Source: Streptomyces sp. SLBN-118
Lineage (GTDB): Bacteria; Actinomycetota; Actinomycetes; Streptomycetales; Streptomycetaceae
DNA: 64,000 nt
Direction: 5' to 3'
Assembly: GCF_006715635.1 (NCBI RefSeq)
Contig: NZ_VFNP01000001.1
Span: 3,286,001 to 3,350,000 of the forward strand
Part shown: positions 1 to 9,600 of the stretch, piece by piece
Layout: every line of letters starts with the position of its first letter
How positions within the stretch are numbered: position 1 is the stretch's first letter
Translations under genes and position numbers: made by a program
Notes under the pieces: model-generated
Databases searched by the model: none
What the model saw: the letters and a program-made list of their open reading frames with translations, nothing else
Told to the model about the DNA's origin: nothing

Positions 1-105
1 GTCAGGGTGGCGCTGTTCAACTGACTCCATCTGACCAAATCGGGCGAACAGAAGCGTCAGTCCGCGGGAGCAACTTGGCGTACTGCTATGGGATGACAGT
101 AGGAC

Positions 106-140
106 GCGGCGCCTCCCCCAACCAGTAGGGGAAGCGCCGC
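106..140. terminator. Strong stem-loop, probable terminator
   Basis: A 13-base arm at 106-118 (GCGGCGCCTCCCC) pairs with 128-140 (GGGGAAGCGCCGC) with one mismatch around a 9-base loop. It has no clear T-run, which is common for Streptomyces terminators. It lies directly after the minus-strand DUF3455 remnant and probably ended that gene's transcript. Confidence 0.5.
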
Positions 141-339
141 ATGCCCAGTTGAGGAGGGGTTGGTTCTGGATGAAGACGTAATCGGCCCCGTAGGGGACGC
201 CGACGACGGCTCCCTGCTCGCAGCCGCCGGCCGGGGCGACGCCGCCCACGGTGTTCAGCCGGAACGTCTCCTGGGTGTTCGCCAACAGGCCCCGCTTCTT
301 GCCCGACTGGGTCGCCTTCAGGTCCAGCTCGGCGATGTT
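141..339 (-). pseudogene. C-terminal remnant of a DUF3455 secreted protein
   Basis: Translating the minus strand from 339 down gives a peptide with the C-terminal hallmarks of DUF3455 proteins: FRLNTVGGVAPAGGC followed by VPYGADYVFI. Only about 60 residues of the family remain. No start codon or signal peptide is present, and upstream (339-530) the frame loses similarity. A different frame just upstream reads HYANLHTAAFPG, which resembles a CHRD-domain fragment, so the locus may be the debris of two genes. The frame stays open toward the window edge past the stem-loop at 106-140, which suggests the natural stop codon is lost. The assignment rests on recalled family motifs only. Confidence 0.45.
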
Positions 340-537
340 CCCGGGAACGCTGCGGTGTGCAGGTTGGCGTAATGCCAACGCCCCGTGCGTCGACTTCCGG
401 GCATCAGTACGGAGTGGATCCGAGATTGGACTCAACCCAAGAATGTGACCCGTACCACACACCTCGGGTTGATCCCGAAGCAGATCGCGGTGCCGTGGTA
501 ATGGGTTTGTCAGTCCGCGGGCTGACAGTCATCGGCG

Positions 538-1548
538 TCAGCCCGCGCGGTGGACCACCGCGTCGCAGAGCTCCTCCAGGGCTGCCTTCGCATAGCACTC
601 GGGCAGCGGGGCGAGCATCGCCCGCGCCTCCTCCGCGTACCGCACGGTGTCACGCCTGGCCTGCTCCAGCGCGGGGTGGACACGCAGCCGCCGCAGCGCC
701 TCGCCGTGCCGGGCGTCGTCCGTCAGATCACTGTCCAGCAGGGCGACGAGCTCCAGATCCTCGGGCCGGCCGTGCGCCTCCGCCTCCGCGCGCAGACGCA
801 GCACCGGGAGTGTCGGGATGCCCTCGCGCAGATCCGTGCCGGGCGTCTTGCCCGACTCGTGCGAGTCGCTCGCGATGTCGAGTACGTCGTCGGCGAGCTG
901 GAAGGCCACGCCGAGCCGCTCTCCGTACTGGGTGAGGATGTCCACGACACCCTCGTCGGCGCCGGACATCATCGCGCCGAACCGGCCGGAGACCGCGATC
1001 AACGAGCCCGTCTTGCCACCGATGACATCGAGGTAGTGCTCGACCGGGTCGCGGCCGTCGCGCGGCCCCGCCGTCTCCAGAATCTGGCCGGTGACCAGCC
1101 GCTCGAAGGCCTCGGCCTGGATGCGTACGGCCTCGGGGCCCAGGTCGGCCAGTATGTGCGACGCCCTCGCGAACAGGAAGTCGCCGGTCAGCACGGCCAC
1201 GGAGTTGCCCCAGCGGGCGTTGGCGCTGTCCACGCCGCGCCGCACATCGGCCTCGTCCATCACGTCGTCGTGGTACAGCGTCGCGAGATGGGTGAGCTCG
1301 ACGACCACGGCCGAGGGCACGACACCCGGCGCGTACGGATCACCGAACTGGGCCGCCAGCATCACCAGCAGCGGCCGGAAGCGCTTGCCTCCCGCGCGTA
1401 CGAGATGCTGTGCGGCCTCCGTGATGAAGGGCACCTCGCTCTTGGTGGCATCGAGCAGACCCGCCTCGACAGCCGCCAATCCGGTCTGGACATCGGCCTC
1501 AAGAGCCTGGTCCCGCACGCTCAGCCCGAACGGCCCGACGACGGTCAC
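538..1548 (-). CDS. Polyprenyl diphosphate synthase (isoprenoid side-chain synthesis)
   Basis: A 336-aa trans-isoprenyl diphosphate synthase that condenses isopentenyl diphosphate units into a long prenyl chain, most likely the menaquinone side chain. The first Asp-rich motif is HDDVMDEAD (D94, D95, D98) and the second is QLADDVLD (D220, D221, D224); both bind Mg-diphosphate. The GGKRFRPLLV segment (about 53-62) is the usual substrate-binding Lys/Arg region, and the length is normal for the family. The start is GTG at 1548, with GGAG about 8 bases upstream. The nuo operon and four other menaquinone genes in this window support a quinone role. Chain length cannot be read from the sequence. It is transcribed away from the CocE-type hydrolase gene at 1724. 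Confidence 0.88.
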   Translation of the reverse strand: MTVVGPFGLSVRDQALEADVQTGLAAVEAGLLDATKSEVPFITEAAQHLVRAGGKRFRPLLVMLAAQFGDPYAPGVVPSAVVVELTHLATLYHDDVMDEADVRRGVDSANARWGNSVAVLTGDFLFARASHILADLGPEAVRIQAEAFERLVTGQILETAGPRDGRDPVEHYLDVIGGKTGSLIAVSGRFGAMMSGADEGVVDILTQYGERLGVAFQLADDVLDIASDSHESGKTPGTDLREGIPTLPVLRLRAEAEAHGRPEDLELVALLDSDLTDDARHGEALRRLRVHPALEQARRDTVRYAEEARAMLAPLPECYAKAALEELCDAVVHRAG

Positions 1549-1723
1549 GAGGGGATCTCCTGTCTGCTGACGGTCACACGGATTGTCGATGTGTCGCTGG
1601 ATGCACTCAAGTCAGCGTATCCGGTCGCCTTTCGATCACCATGGGCGCCTTCCCGCCACCACCGGTATGTTCGTGATCAGCTGGTACGACATCGAGTGAC
1701 CCATTTGCCAGGAAGCTCCTGCC

Positions 1724-3724
1724 ATGCGCATCCGCACCGATTTCCCGTACGAGACCGCCCACGAGGACGTCCGAATCGCCCTCAAGGACGGCACGCGACT
1801 GTACGCGCGCCTCTGGCGGCCGCTGACCGGCGAACCCGTCCCCGCCCTGCTCGAGTATGTGCCCTTCCGGCTGACCGACTGGACCGCGCCGCGCGACTAC
1901 CAGCGCCACCCCTGGTACGCGGGCCACGGCTACGCCTCCGTACGGGTCGATGTGCGCGGACACGGCAACAGCGAGGGCCTGCCCGGCGACGCCTACGACG
2001 CGACCGAGGCCGCCGACGGGGTCGAGGTGATCAACTGGCTGGCCGGGCAGCCCTGGTGCACGGGCCGCGTCGGCATGTTCGGCATCTCCTGGGGCGGCAC
2101 CGACGCCCTGCGGATCGCCGCCCTCGCACCCGAGCCGCTCAAGGCGGTCGTCACCGTCTGCTCCACGGACGATCGCTACGACAACGACGCGCACTACATG
2201 GGCGGTTCGGTCCTCGCCGGCGGGATGCCCGCCTGGGCCGCTACCCTCCTCGCCTTCACCGCCCGGCCGCCCGACCCGCTCCACGTCGGCGATGCCTGGC
2301 GCGAGCAGTGGCTGAACCGGCTGGAGGCCCTTAACCCCTTCATCCACACCTGGCTGTCCCATCAGATGCGCGACGACTACTGGAAGCAGAGCAGCGTCCG
2401 CGAGAACTACACGGCCGTCGAAGCGGCAGTCCTGGCGGTCGGCGGCTGGCACGATCCCTACCGGGACACCGTGCTGCGCCTGGTCGAGCAGTTGCCGCCC
2501 GACCGGGTACGGGGCCTGATCGGCCCCTGGCCGCACGAGTACCCCGACCGCGGCCGCCCGCCGGGACCCGCCATCGGCTTCCTTCAGGAGACGCTGCGCT
2601 GGTGGGACCACTGGCTGAAAGGCAGGGCCACCGGGGTCATGGCCGAGCCCCTGCTGCGCTCCTGGATCAGCGAGTCCCATCGGCCCGCGACGGTCTACTG
2701 CGAGCTGCCCGGCCGCTGGGTCGGCGATCCCGCCTGGCCCTCGCCGCACATCGCCTCCGTCCCGTACACACTGACGGGCGAGCCGGTCGTCGTCGACTCC
2801 CCCCAGTACACCGGCCTGGACGCCGGACGCTTCCTTCCCAGCGGCAACGACGCCGATCTGCCGCCCGACCAGCGTGACGAGGACGCCCGCTCGGCCTGTT
2901 TCGACTTCCCGGTCACCGACGAGCCGGTCGAGATCCTGGGCCGCCCCCGGGTCACCCTGCGGCTGCGCCCGGACGTTCCCTACGGCCAGGTGATCGCCCG
3001 CCTCTGCGACGTCTCCCCCGACGGCTCCGCCACCCTGGTCACCCGCGGTGCGCTGAGCCTGTCCGCCCGCCACGGCCGCGAACGCGCACGCGCCTGGCCT
3101 CCCGGCACGAGTGAGGACGTGGCTTTCGAGCTGAACGGCATCGGCCACGCCTTCCCTGTGGGCCACCGCATCCGGCTCGCCGTCTCCTCCGCGTACTGGC
3201 CATGGATCTGGCCCCACAGCGGTTCCGCCGGCTTCACCCTCGACCCGGCGGGCTCTCGTCTGGAGCTGCCCGTACGCGATCCCGGTGCGGGCGCCGAGTA
3301 CAAGATTGTCTTCGAGGAGCCGGAACAGTCCGCGCCGCTCGGCGTCAGCTCGCCCGTGACGCTCGACGAGCCGCGGCCCGGGCGGCTGGTGACCCGGGAC
3401 GTCGCCAAGGGCGAATGGCGCGTCGAGATCGACCCGCGCCACGGCGCCACGCTCGTTCATCCGGACGGCCTCGAATACACGGCGGACCCGCTGGAGACCT
3501 ACACGATCCGCGAGCGCGACCCGCACTCCGCACACACCCGCTGCACCTGGACGATCCGGCTGCACCGGCCGGAGCTGGCCTGGGACGTCAGAATCGAGAC
3601 CCGCTCCGAAGTCGGCTGCGACGCCGCCGACTTCATCACCTTCGACGAGGTGGTCTGCCGCGACGGCCACGAGATCGTCTTCCACCGCACCTGGGAGCGG
3701 CGGATCCCCCGTTTGACCGGGTGA
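1724..3724 (+). CDS. CocE/NonD family hydrolase (X-Pro dipeptidyl-peptidase S15 type)
   Basis: A 666-aa alpha/beta-hydrolase of the CocE/NonD acylase group. The nucleophile elbow GISWGG puts the catalytic serine at 122. VRGHGNSEG (about 78-86) is the typical oxyanion-side loop, and GGWHDPY and GPWPHEY fit the Asp and His regions. Residues about 350-540 form the PepX C-terminal jelly-roll domain. The last ~110 residues are an extra beta-rich region seen in a subset of the family. No signal peptide is visible, so it is likely cytoplasmic. A weak AGGAAG lies upstream of the ATG. The substrate is unknown; these enzymes cleave esters or amides. Confidence 0.85.
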   Translation: MRIRTDFPYETAHEDVRIALKDGTRLYARLWRPLTGEPVPALLEYVPFRLTDWTAPRDYQRHPWYAGHGYASVRVDVRGHGNSEGLPGDAYDATEAADGVEVINWLAGQPWCTGRVGMFGISWGGTDALRIAALAPEPLKAVVTVCSTDDRYDNDAHYMGGSVLAGGMPAWAATLLAFTARPPDPLHVGDAWREQWLNRLEALNPFIHTWLSHQMRDDYWKQSSVRENYTAVEAAVLAVGGWHDPYRDTVLRLVEQLPPDRVRGLIGPWPHEYPDRGRPPGPAIGFLQETLRWWDHWLKGRATGVMAEPLLRSWISESHRPATVYCELPGRWVGDPAWPSPHIASVPYTLTGEPVVVDSPQYTGLDAGRFLPSGNDADLPPDQRDEDARSACFDFPVTDEPVEILGRPRVTLRLRPDVPYGQVIARLCDVSPDGSATLVTRGALSLSARHGRERARAWPPGTSEDVAFELNGIGHAFPVGHRIRLAVSSAYWPWIWPHSGSAGFTLDPAGSRLELPVRDPGAGAEYKIVFEEPEQSAPLGVSSPVTLDEPRPGRLVTRDVAKGEWRVEIDPRHGATLVHPDGLEYTADPLETYTIRERDPHSAHTRCTWTIRLHRPELAWDVRIETRSEVGCDAADFITFDEVVCRDGHEIVFHRTWERRIPRLTG

Positions 3725-3808
3725 GAGCGTCGGCAGGGTGGCCTGCCGCAGCAGAGCAACATCCACGTAACGTGGGACCCACACCCGTGGAAAGCGAGGC
3801 AAGCACCG

Positions 3809-5038
3809 ATGCCCGAGCAGAGCCCGCTCGATCTGGCCGAGGGCGATCCCTTCGGCCCGCACAACCTGCCGTACGGCGTTTTCAGCACGGCCGACGAGCC
3901 CGGCCGCCGGCGGCTCGGCGTCCGCATCGGCAGCCATGTGCTCGACGCCGGGGCCGCGGCCCACACCCTCGGCTCCCCCTATGCCGCGCTGCTGGCACAG
4001 CCGAGCCTCAATCCGCTGCTCGCCGCGGGCCGCACCGCCTGGCGCGATGTGCGCCGCGCACTCACCGCCTGGGTCACGGTGCCCGCCCACCGCCCGGACA
4101 TAGAGCCGCTGCTGCACCCGCTCGACTCGGTCACGCTGCACCTCCCGTACGAGGTCGCCGACTATGTCGATTTCTACGCGAGCGAGCACCACGCCACCAA
4201 CGTCGGCAAGATCTTCCGGCCGGACGGGGACGCACTGACCCCCAACTGGAAGCACCTGCCCATCGGTTACCACGGCCGGTCCGGCACGGTCGTCGTCTCC
4301 GGCACGGATGTGGTGCGCCCCCGCGGCCAGCGCAAGACGCCCGCGGACGCCGCCCCCGTCTTCGGCCCCTCGGTCAAGCTCGACATCGAGGCGGAGGTCG
4401 GCTTCCTCGTCGGCACCCCCTCCGAGCTGGGCACTCCGGTGCCGCTGAGTGACTTCCGCGAGCATGTCTTCGGCCTCTCGCTGCTCAACGACTGGTCGGC
4501 GCGCGACATCCAGGCCTGGGAGTACGTCCCGCTCGGCCCGTTCCTCGGCAAGTCCTTCGCGACGTCCGTCTCCGCCTGGGTGACCCCCCTGGAGGCCCTG
4601 GACACGGCACGGACGGCCCCGCCCGCCCGCGACTTCGATCTGCTGCCCTACCTCGACGATTCGGGCGAGGAGGAGCCGGGCGGCTTCGATGTGCGCATCA
4701 CGGTGGCGATCAACGGCCATGTGATCTCCGAGCCGCCGTTCGCCACGATGTACTGGACGGCCGCCCAGCAGCTGGCCCATATGACGGTCAACGGCGCGTC
4801 CCTGCGTACGGGCGACCTCTTCGGCTCCGGCACGGTCAGCGGCCCCGAGGTCCATATGCGCGGCTCGCTCCTCGAACTCACCTGGAACGGCCGGGACGTC
4901 CTCGAACTCCCCGAGGGCAAGCGGACCTTCCTGGAGGACGGCGACGTGGTGACGATGACCGCGTGGGCGCCCGGCCCGGACGGCACCCGGGTGGGCCTCG
5001 GCGAAGTGACGGGCCGGATCGTCCCGAGCACCGGCTGA
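3809..5038 (+). CDS. fahA: Fumarylacetoacetase
   Basis: A 409-aa enzyme for the last step of tyrosine catabolism, cleaving fumarylacetoacetate to fumarate and acetoacetate. It has the FAA N-terminal domain (about 15-115) and the FAH catalytic fold. Key segments are VDFYASEHHATNVGK (metal ligand D121, catalytic H128 by analogy with the mouse enzyme), IGYHGRSG, the acidic metal ligands around 193-195 (DIEAEVG), LNDWSARDIQ (D228) and GPFLGKSF. The length matches the family. The stop overlaps the start of the GPP34 gene (TGATG), so the two are probably translated together. Other tyrosine-pathway genes are not in this window. Confidence 0.93.
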   Translation: MPEQSPLDLAEGDPFGPHNLPYGVFSTADEPGRRRLGVRIGSHVLDAGAAAHTLGSPYAALLAQPSLNPLLAAGRTAWRDVRRALTAWVTVPAHRPDIEPLLHPLDSVTLHLPYEVADYVDFYASEHHATNVGKIFRPDGDALTPNWKHLPIGYHGRSGTVVVSGTDVVRPRGQRKTPADAAPVFGPSVKLDIEAEVGFLVGTPSELGTPVPLSDFREHVFGLSLLNDWSARDIQAWEYVPLGPFLGKSFATSVSAWVTPLEALDTARTAPPARDFDLLPYLDDSGEEEPGGFDVRITVAINGHVISEPPFATMYWTAAQQLAHMTVNGASLRTGDLFGSGTVSGPEVHMRGSLLELTWNGRDVLELPEGKRTFLEDGDVVTMTAWAPGPDGTRVGLGEVTGRIVPSTG

Positions 5039-5745
5039 TGGGCGAACCGACCCTGCCCGAGGAGCTGTTGCTGCTTGCCCTCGACCCGGCGACGGGCCGT
5101 CGGCACTGCAGCAGGAGCTACCTCCAGTACGGACTGGCGGGCGCCGCCCTCGCCGAACTGGAACTCCAGGGCAGGGTCGCCGAGGCGCGCGGCCGGGTGA
5201 CGGTGATCAATCCGCTGCCGCCGCGGGACCGGTTGTCGGCGCAGATCCTGGCAAGCCTCCCGGCCCCGCGCGGCAGCCGGTTCGGCGACGGCGTCCACGC
5301 CCGGCGCTGGGTCAGGCGCACCGGACGTCAGGTCGAAGAGCTGTGCCTGCACCACTTGGTGGGGCGCGGTGCGCTGCGCGTGGAGAGCCGCCGCTTCCTG
5401 GGGCTCTTCCCGTACCACCGCTACCCCGCGGCGACCGAGGACTGGTCGTCACCGGCTCGGGGCCGCTATGCCCGGTCGATGGCGGCCGGCTTCCCGGACC
5501 GCCGCGGCCGGCTGCTGGCCGGCTTCACCACGGCAATCGGTCTTTCCCGGGTGCTGCATCCGGACAGGTCCTGGCGGGAGAGCGGCGTGCTGCGCGCTCT
5601 CGTACGGGAGGAGTGGGCCCCGTACGCGGTGCACCGCGCCGTCAAGCAGGACAAGCGGTCGAGCAACAGCAGCATCAGCATCGGGGACGGGTCCGACGGC
5701 GGGGGCGGGGGCGACGGCGGGGGCGGCGGGGGCGGCGGCGACTGA
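5038..5745 (+). CDS. GPP34 (Golgi phosphoprotein 3-like) family protein
   Basis: A 235-aa protein of the GPP34 family, alpha-helical proteins that in eukaryotes bind phosphatidylinositol-4-phosphate and are expanded in actinomycetes with unknown role. The N-terminal LPEELLLLALDPATG and the following YGLAGAALAEL region are diagnostic. ATG at 5038 is chosen because it overlaps the fahA stop; an in-frame extension upstream would lie inside fahA. The last ~25 residues are unusual: a Ser-rich stretch followed by an almost pure Gly/Asp tail, encoded by a G-rich tract at about 5697-5742. That tail is probably disordered or repeat-expanded. Coupling to fahA may only be positional. Confidence 0.82.
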   Translation: MGEPTLPEELLLLALDPATGRRHCSRSYLQYGLAGAALAELELQGRVAEARGRVTVINPLPPRDRLSAQILASLPAPRGSRFGDGVHARRWVRRTGRQVEELCLHHLVGRGALRVESRRFLGLFPYHRYPAATEDWSSPARGRYARSMAAGFPDRRGRLLAGFTTAIGLSRVLHPDRSWRESGVLRALVREEWAPYAVHRAVKQDKRSSNSSISIGDGSDGGGGGDGGGGGGGGD

Positions 5746-5900
5746 CGTCCCCAGGGTGGCAGATCGTCGGCTACTCCGGCCTGAGACCCCATCCAGAAGC
5801 CCTTGAGCCCGGACCGGGCGGCGGAGTAGGCGGGCCCCGTCTCGGGCGCGAAGTAGACGGGCGCGTGTACGCATTCCAGCAACTGCCGGCTGTCGTCCAT
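5745..5900 (-). pseudogene. Truncated SCO6745-family gene (N-terminal fragment)
   Basis: From ATG at 5900 the minus strand encodes about 40 residues typical of the start of SCO6745-family proteins: HAPVYFAPE, then an Ala-rich stretch, then GLKGFWMG. After FWMG, where full-length members continue with a Tyr-Phe-Ala segment for some 240 more residues, similarity stops. The frame then runs into the Gly-tail region of the GPP34 gene on the opposite strand. It is therefore a deletion remnant. Family assignment is from motif memory only. Confidence 0.5.
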
Positions 5901-6032
5901 GCTCGCCGACGCTAGCCCACCCGCAGGGCGCGTCAATGCGACGTGACGCCTTCACCCGTGTGCGGGAGCCTGATCGCATTCCCGCCGGATACGCTGGACA
6001 GACCCGCGAGACTCCGTCCCATGGGAGCACTG

Positions 6033-6641
6033 ATGAGCGTCGAACCCGAGGCCCCCGAGCCCAGCTGGCCAACCCCGCCCGTGGGTGGCTGGACTGCCGA
6101 CGACCTCGACCGGCTTCCGAACCTGCCTCCGCACACGGAGCTGATCGACGGGAGCCTGATCTTCGTGAGTCCGCAGACGCTTTTTCATTTGCGGGCGGTC
6201 GACTTCTTCAACTGGCAGTTGCAATCTGTGGCCCCCGAGGACCTGGATGTGGTCCGGGAGTTCACCATCGACATCGACTGGCAGAACAGGCCCGAGCCCG
6301 ACGTGATCGTCGTACGCGAGGATGTCGTGGAGGACGCACGCCAGACCCGGTTCCCGGCCGAATCCGTAGTGCTGGCCATTGAGGTCGTCTCCGCCGAATC
6401 CCGGACCCGCGACCGCGAGACCAAGCCGGTGAAGTACGCACGCGCCAAGATCCCGCACTACTGGCGGGTGGAGGACAACGAGGGCAAGGCTGTCGTCTAC
6501 GTCTTTGAGCTCGAGCCGGCCACCGGCGCCTACACCAGCACCGGCATCTTCCACGACCGAATGAAGCTCTCTGTCCCCTTCCCCGTCGACCTGGATCTGA
6601 ACGGGATCGCAGTCCGCCGGAAGCGAACCCGAGAGCAGTAG
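6033..6641 (+). CDS. Uma2 family (DUF820) putative nuclease
   Basis: A 202-aa protein of the Uma2/DUF820 family, a PD-(D/E)XK-like fold common in actinomycetes and cyanobacteria, often called endonuclease though function is rarely shown. Visible motifs are the TELIDGSLIFVSP strand near the N-terminus, the acidic PEPDVIVVRED, then LAIEVVSAESRTRDRETK with the E-x-V/K core, and IPHYWRVE near the C-terminus. The ATG at 6033 has GGGAG 6 bases upstream; an in-frame ATG at 6021 and longer extensions lack a ribosome site. It converges on the FG-GAP gene through the stem-loop at 6657-6685. Confidence 0.8.
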   Translation: MSVEPEAPEPSWPTPPVGGWTADDLDRLPNLPPHTELIDGSLIFVSPQTLFHLRAVDFFNWQLQSVAPEDLDVVREFTIDIDWQNRPEPDVIVVREDVVEDARQTRFPAESVVLAIEVVSAESRTRDRETKPVKYARAKIPHYWRVEDNEGKAVVYVFELEPATGAYTSTGIFHDRMKLSVPFPVDLDLNGIAVRRKRTREQ

Positions 6642-6656
6642 CCGTATCAGCCGAAG

Positions 6657-6685
6657 GGCCCGGCACCTCACCGAGGTGCCGGGCC
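6657..6685. terminator. Bidirectional terminator hairpin
   Basis: A perfect 13-base stem (GGCCCGGCACCTC at 6657-6669, GAGGTGCCGGGCC at 6673-6685) with a 3-base loop lies between the converging Uma2 and FG-GAP genes and can serve both. Confidence 0.8.
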
Positions 6686-6690
6686 GAGGG

Positions 6691-9600
6691 TCATCCGATG
6701 GCTGTGTAGCCGGTCCAGGTCGTGCCGACGCTGCTGTTGATGATGTTGAACATATTGGTGGTGCTGAGCGCCACGGTGCTGCTCCCCAGGTAGATCACGG
6801 CGTTGCCGTCGGATCGCAGGGCCCAGACATCGGGGATGGAGTCCCCTGTGACATCCGGACTGCCAATGACGATGGGTATGTCGGCGACATGCCAGCCGGA
6901 GCTTCCGTAGATGAAGTCGATGCCATCGGCGGATGCCGTCTGGACCGCGAAGGAGAACAGGTTCGTACCTGTCCCGCTCGAATGGATCTTCCCCTTACGG
7001 AGGAAGACCCTGCCGGTGGTGTCCGTGCGATAGACGAGATCCGCAGCGGCGTCACCGGCAACCTGGCCGACGTACACGAGGTCACGGAGCGTCCAGTCAT
7101 CGCCGCTGAGCTGTGTGGCGGTCTGGAAACTGACACCCGTGTACCCCGTGAATGCCCACAGAGCGCTGCCCGCCGTCGCCAGCATGTCGGGGCGCCCGTC
7201 ACCGGTGACGTCTCCCACGGACAGGATCTGGCTGAGCGAGGAGGCCGCAGGCGCACCCGTCGGCAGCAGAACCTTGCGGCGTTCATTGACGTCGAAGCCG
7301 CCGTAGCCGTCTCCGGGATACACGTAGATCTCGCCGTCGATGCGCGCAACCAGGTCCTGAATACCGTCGCCGGGCAGCCAGTCGCCGTTGTGCGTGATCA
7401 ACGCTCCGCTCCAGTAGCCGTCGGCCACCGCCTTGGCCGGCCCGTCGGCGGTCGTGTACGCGGCAGGCATCGAGAAGTGGAGGCGGTCGGTGCCGAGGGT
7501 TTTGGCGTACAGCGCGAGATTGCCCGTGGGGTCGATCGTGTAGACGTCGGGCACCCCGTCACCAGTGACGTCACCCGCGGCGTCCGGGTCCGGGTCCGGC
7601 TTCACGTTGAACTGGTACTTCCTGACCCCGGAGATGTTCCCGGAGCTGTCGGCGCTACGCACGTACAGCACTGAGGGGCCGGCGTGCGGAGGCTTGAGCG
7701 TGACGACAGCGTCACCACCCTTGGCTGGATCGGGCAGAGCCTTCTTGTCGAAAGCCGTGTTGAAGCTGTACTGGTACTCCTTCACCTCCGTTGCCGTGCC
7801 GTTGGGCTTGAAGGTGAACTGCCCTGCGGTGCCGAAGGTGACCGTGCTCCAGACATCGCTGTCGTCGCCCGACGGCGGGAAGCTGGCGGATTCGACCTCG
7901 GGTGTGCTCGGCGCGGTGTGGTCGACGGTGAACTGGCAGATCGCCGTCGTGTAGGGCGGCCCCCATGCGGAAGTCGCTCCCTCGGCGTCCTTGGAGTACA
8001 CCGACCAGGAGTATGTGACCCCGTGGGTGAAGCTCGCCCACGGCATGGTGAAGGCAGTCATCGCGCCAGTGCTGTTCGTGGCATGGTCCGCGTCATGGAG
8101 CGGCGTGCTCGCATAGCCTGTACGCCACACCTTCAGGTGCAGGTACTTGAGGTTTCCGTCGGCGTCCGAGGCGGAGGCGGTGAAGGTGATGTCACTCTTG
8201 CCGATGGAGATGTACGGCGACGTGTAGTCGCAGGTACCACCGGGGAAGGTCTTCATGAGCGAACCGGTCGGCTCGTTCGGCGCCCGGTTGTAGACAACCT
8301 CGATAGACGGGGAGCTCTCGCCGTTGGCCAGGAACTTCTTCCAGTACTCAGCGCTGCTCTCATTGGCGGCTCGCAGACCCAGTGTTATCGCGGTCCACTT
8401 GCTGGTGGCCGCCTGCTGAGCCTCGGGCTTGATGTCGAGGGCGACCCAGTTGTCCGGGCACGTCGTTGCTTTGTACCCGTAGCCGGTCGTTGCGCTGTTG
8501 ATTGCAGAACCCCAGGAGGGCTGATTGTTCCAGGTGCTGGCACTGGAGATGGCGCTGGTGAGATGCAGGTTGTACTGGCGTGCCGCGCAGCCCCAGGAGT
8601 AGGTCTGGAGCGCTCTGAAGGTTGCCGACTTGACGTTGGCGCCGTGCAGTTTGCTGTCGAACTCGAAGGTGAAGACCGAGCGGGACAGGCCACCGGAGTC
8701 TGACTCGTAGCCGACACGGGCGTCGTTGGTGCCGTCGTTGAAGTTCAGACCGTTGTAGAAGCTGGAGCTCGGGTACTTGGCGTAGAGCAGCGTCCAGTTC
8801 TTCTTGTGTCCCGTGAAGGACGGGTCGATGAAGACCGGATACACCATCTCCGGCTCGGTCAGAAGCTTCTTGTTCACGGCCAGACCGAGGGTGTTGTTCC
8901 CGTCGAGACTGGCATTGAGGACGCTGTCGTGGCTGCCCGGCTGCGGCCCGGCGAGACCGGGCAGGCCAATCGCGGTGTCGCTGACGTCCGGGGCAGGGCT
9001 GGGAGCTGGCTCACCGATGGTTGCCCGGATCTCGCCGGCAGAGTCCCAGGCGTACGGGGTCGGGGCGGAGGCGACCTCCTCGCCGTTGCTGTCGATGGCG
9101 CTGACGACATCGGAGTCCGCATCTAGGCGAAACTTCAGGTCCGGTGAGGAGAGCCGGTAGTTCAGCTCGCTGAGCAGCGGGTCGGAGGCCGCTTCACGGG
9201 TGTGCAGGATCAGGATGTGTGAGTATCCGCTGTCGCGGGCGGTGAGCAGCAGATCGATGCCGGGGCGCACGTTCTCGTACAGCGCGCGGGACCCGTCCAC
9301 GACCGGCTGCGGCAGGGGACCGGGCCAGCTCACGACGAGCTCGTGGCCATCGCTGTTCAGGCGCACCAGCTCGCTCCAGGTGCCTTCCTCTGAGGCACCG
9401 GCGGAGGTTTGCGCCAGGGAGGAGCGAAGGGTCGCGCGGGAGGCACGCTTCGCCGGACCGCCTGCGCTGCCCGCGCTGAACAGCAGCGGGTCGTTGACCG
9501 CCTTGGGCGCGTAACCCCCTTCGACGCGCTGCAGAGTGGTGTCGATCGGCTTCCACTCATCGCCGACTTTCGCCCGGATCGTGGCGCTGTAGGTACGGGT

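Noticed and set aside
1607..4855. 1082-aa open frame on the minus strand opposite the hydrolase and fahA genes
   Set aside because: It is the shadow of two clear plus-strand genes; its product is Gly/Arg/Val/Asp-rich without any motif, as expected from codon bias in high G+C DNA.
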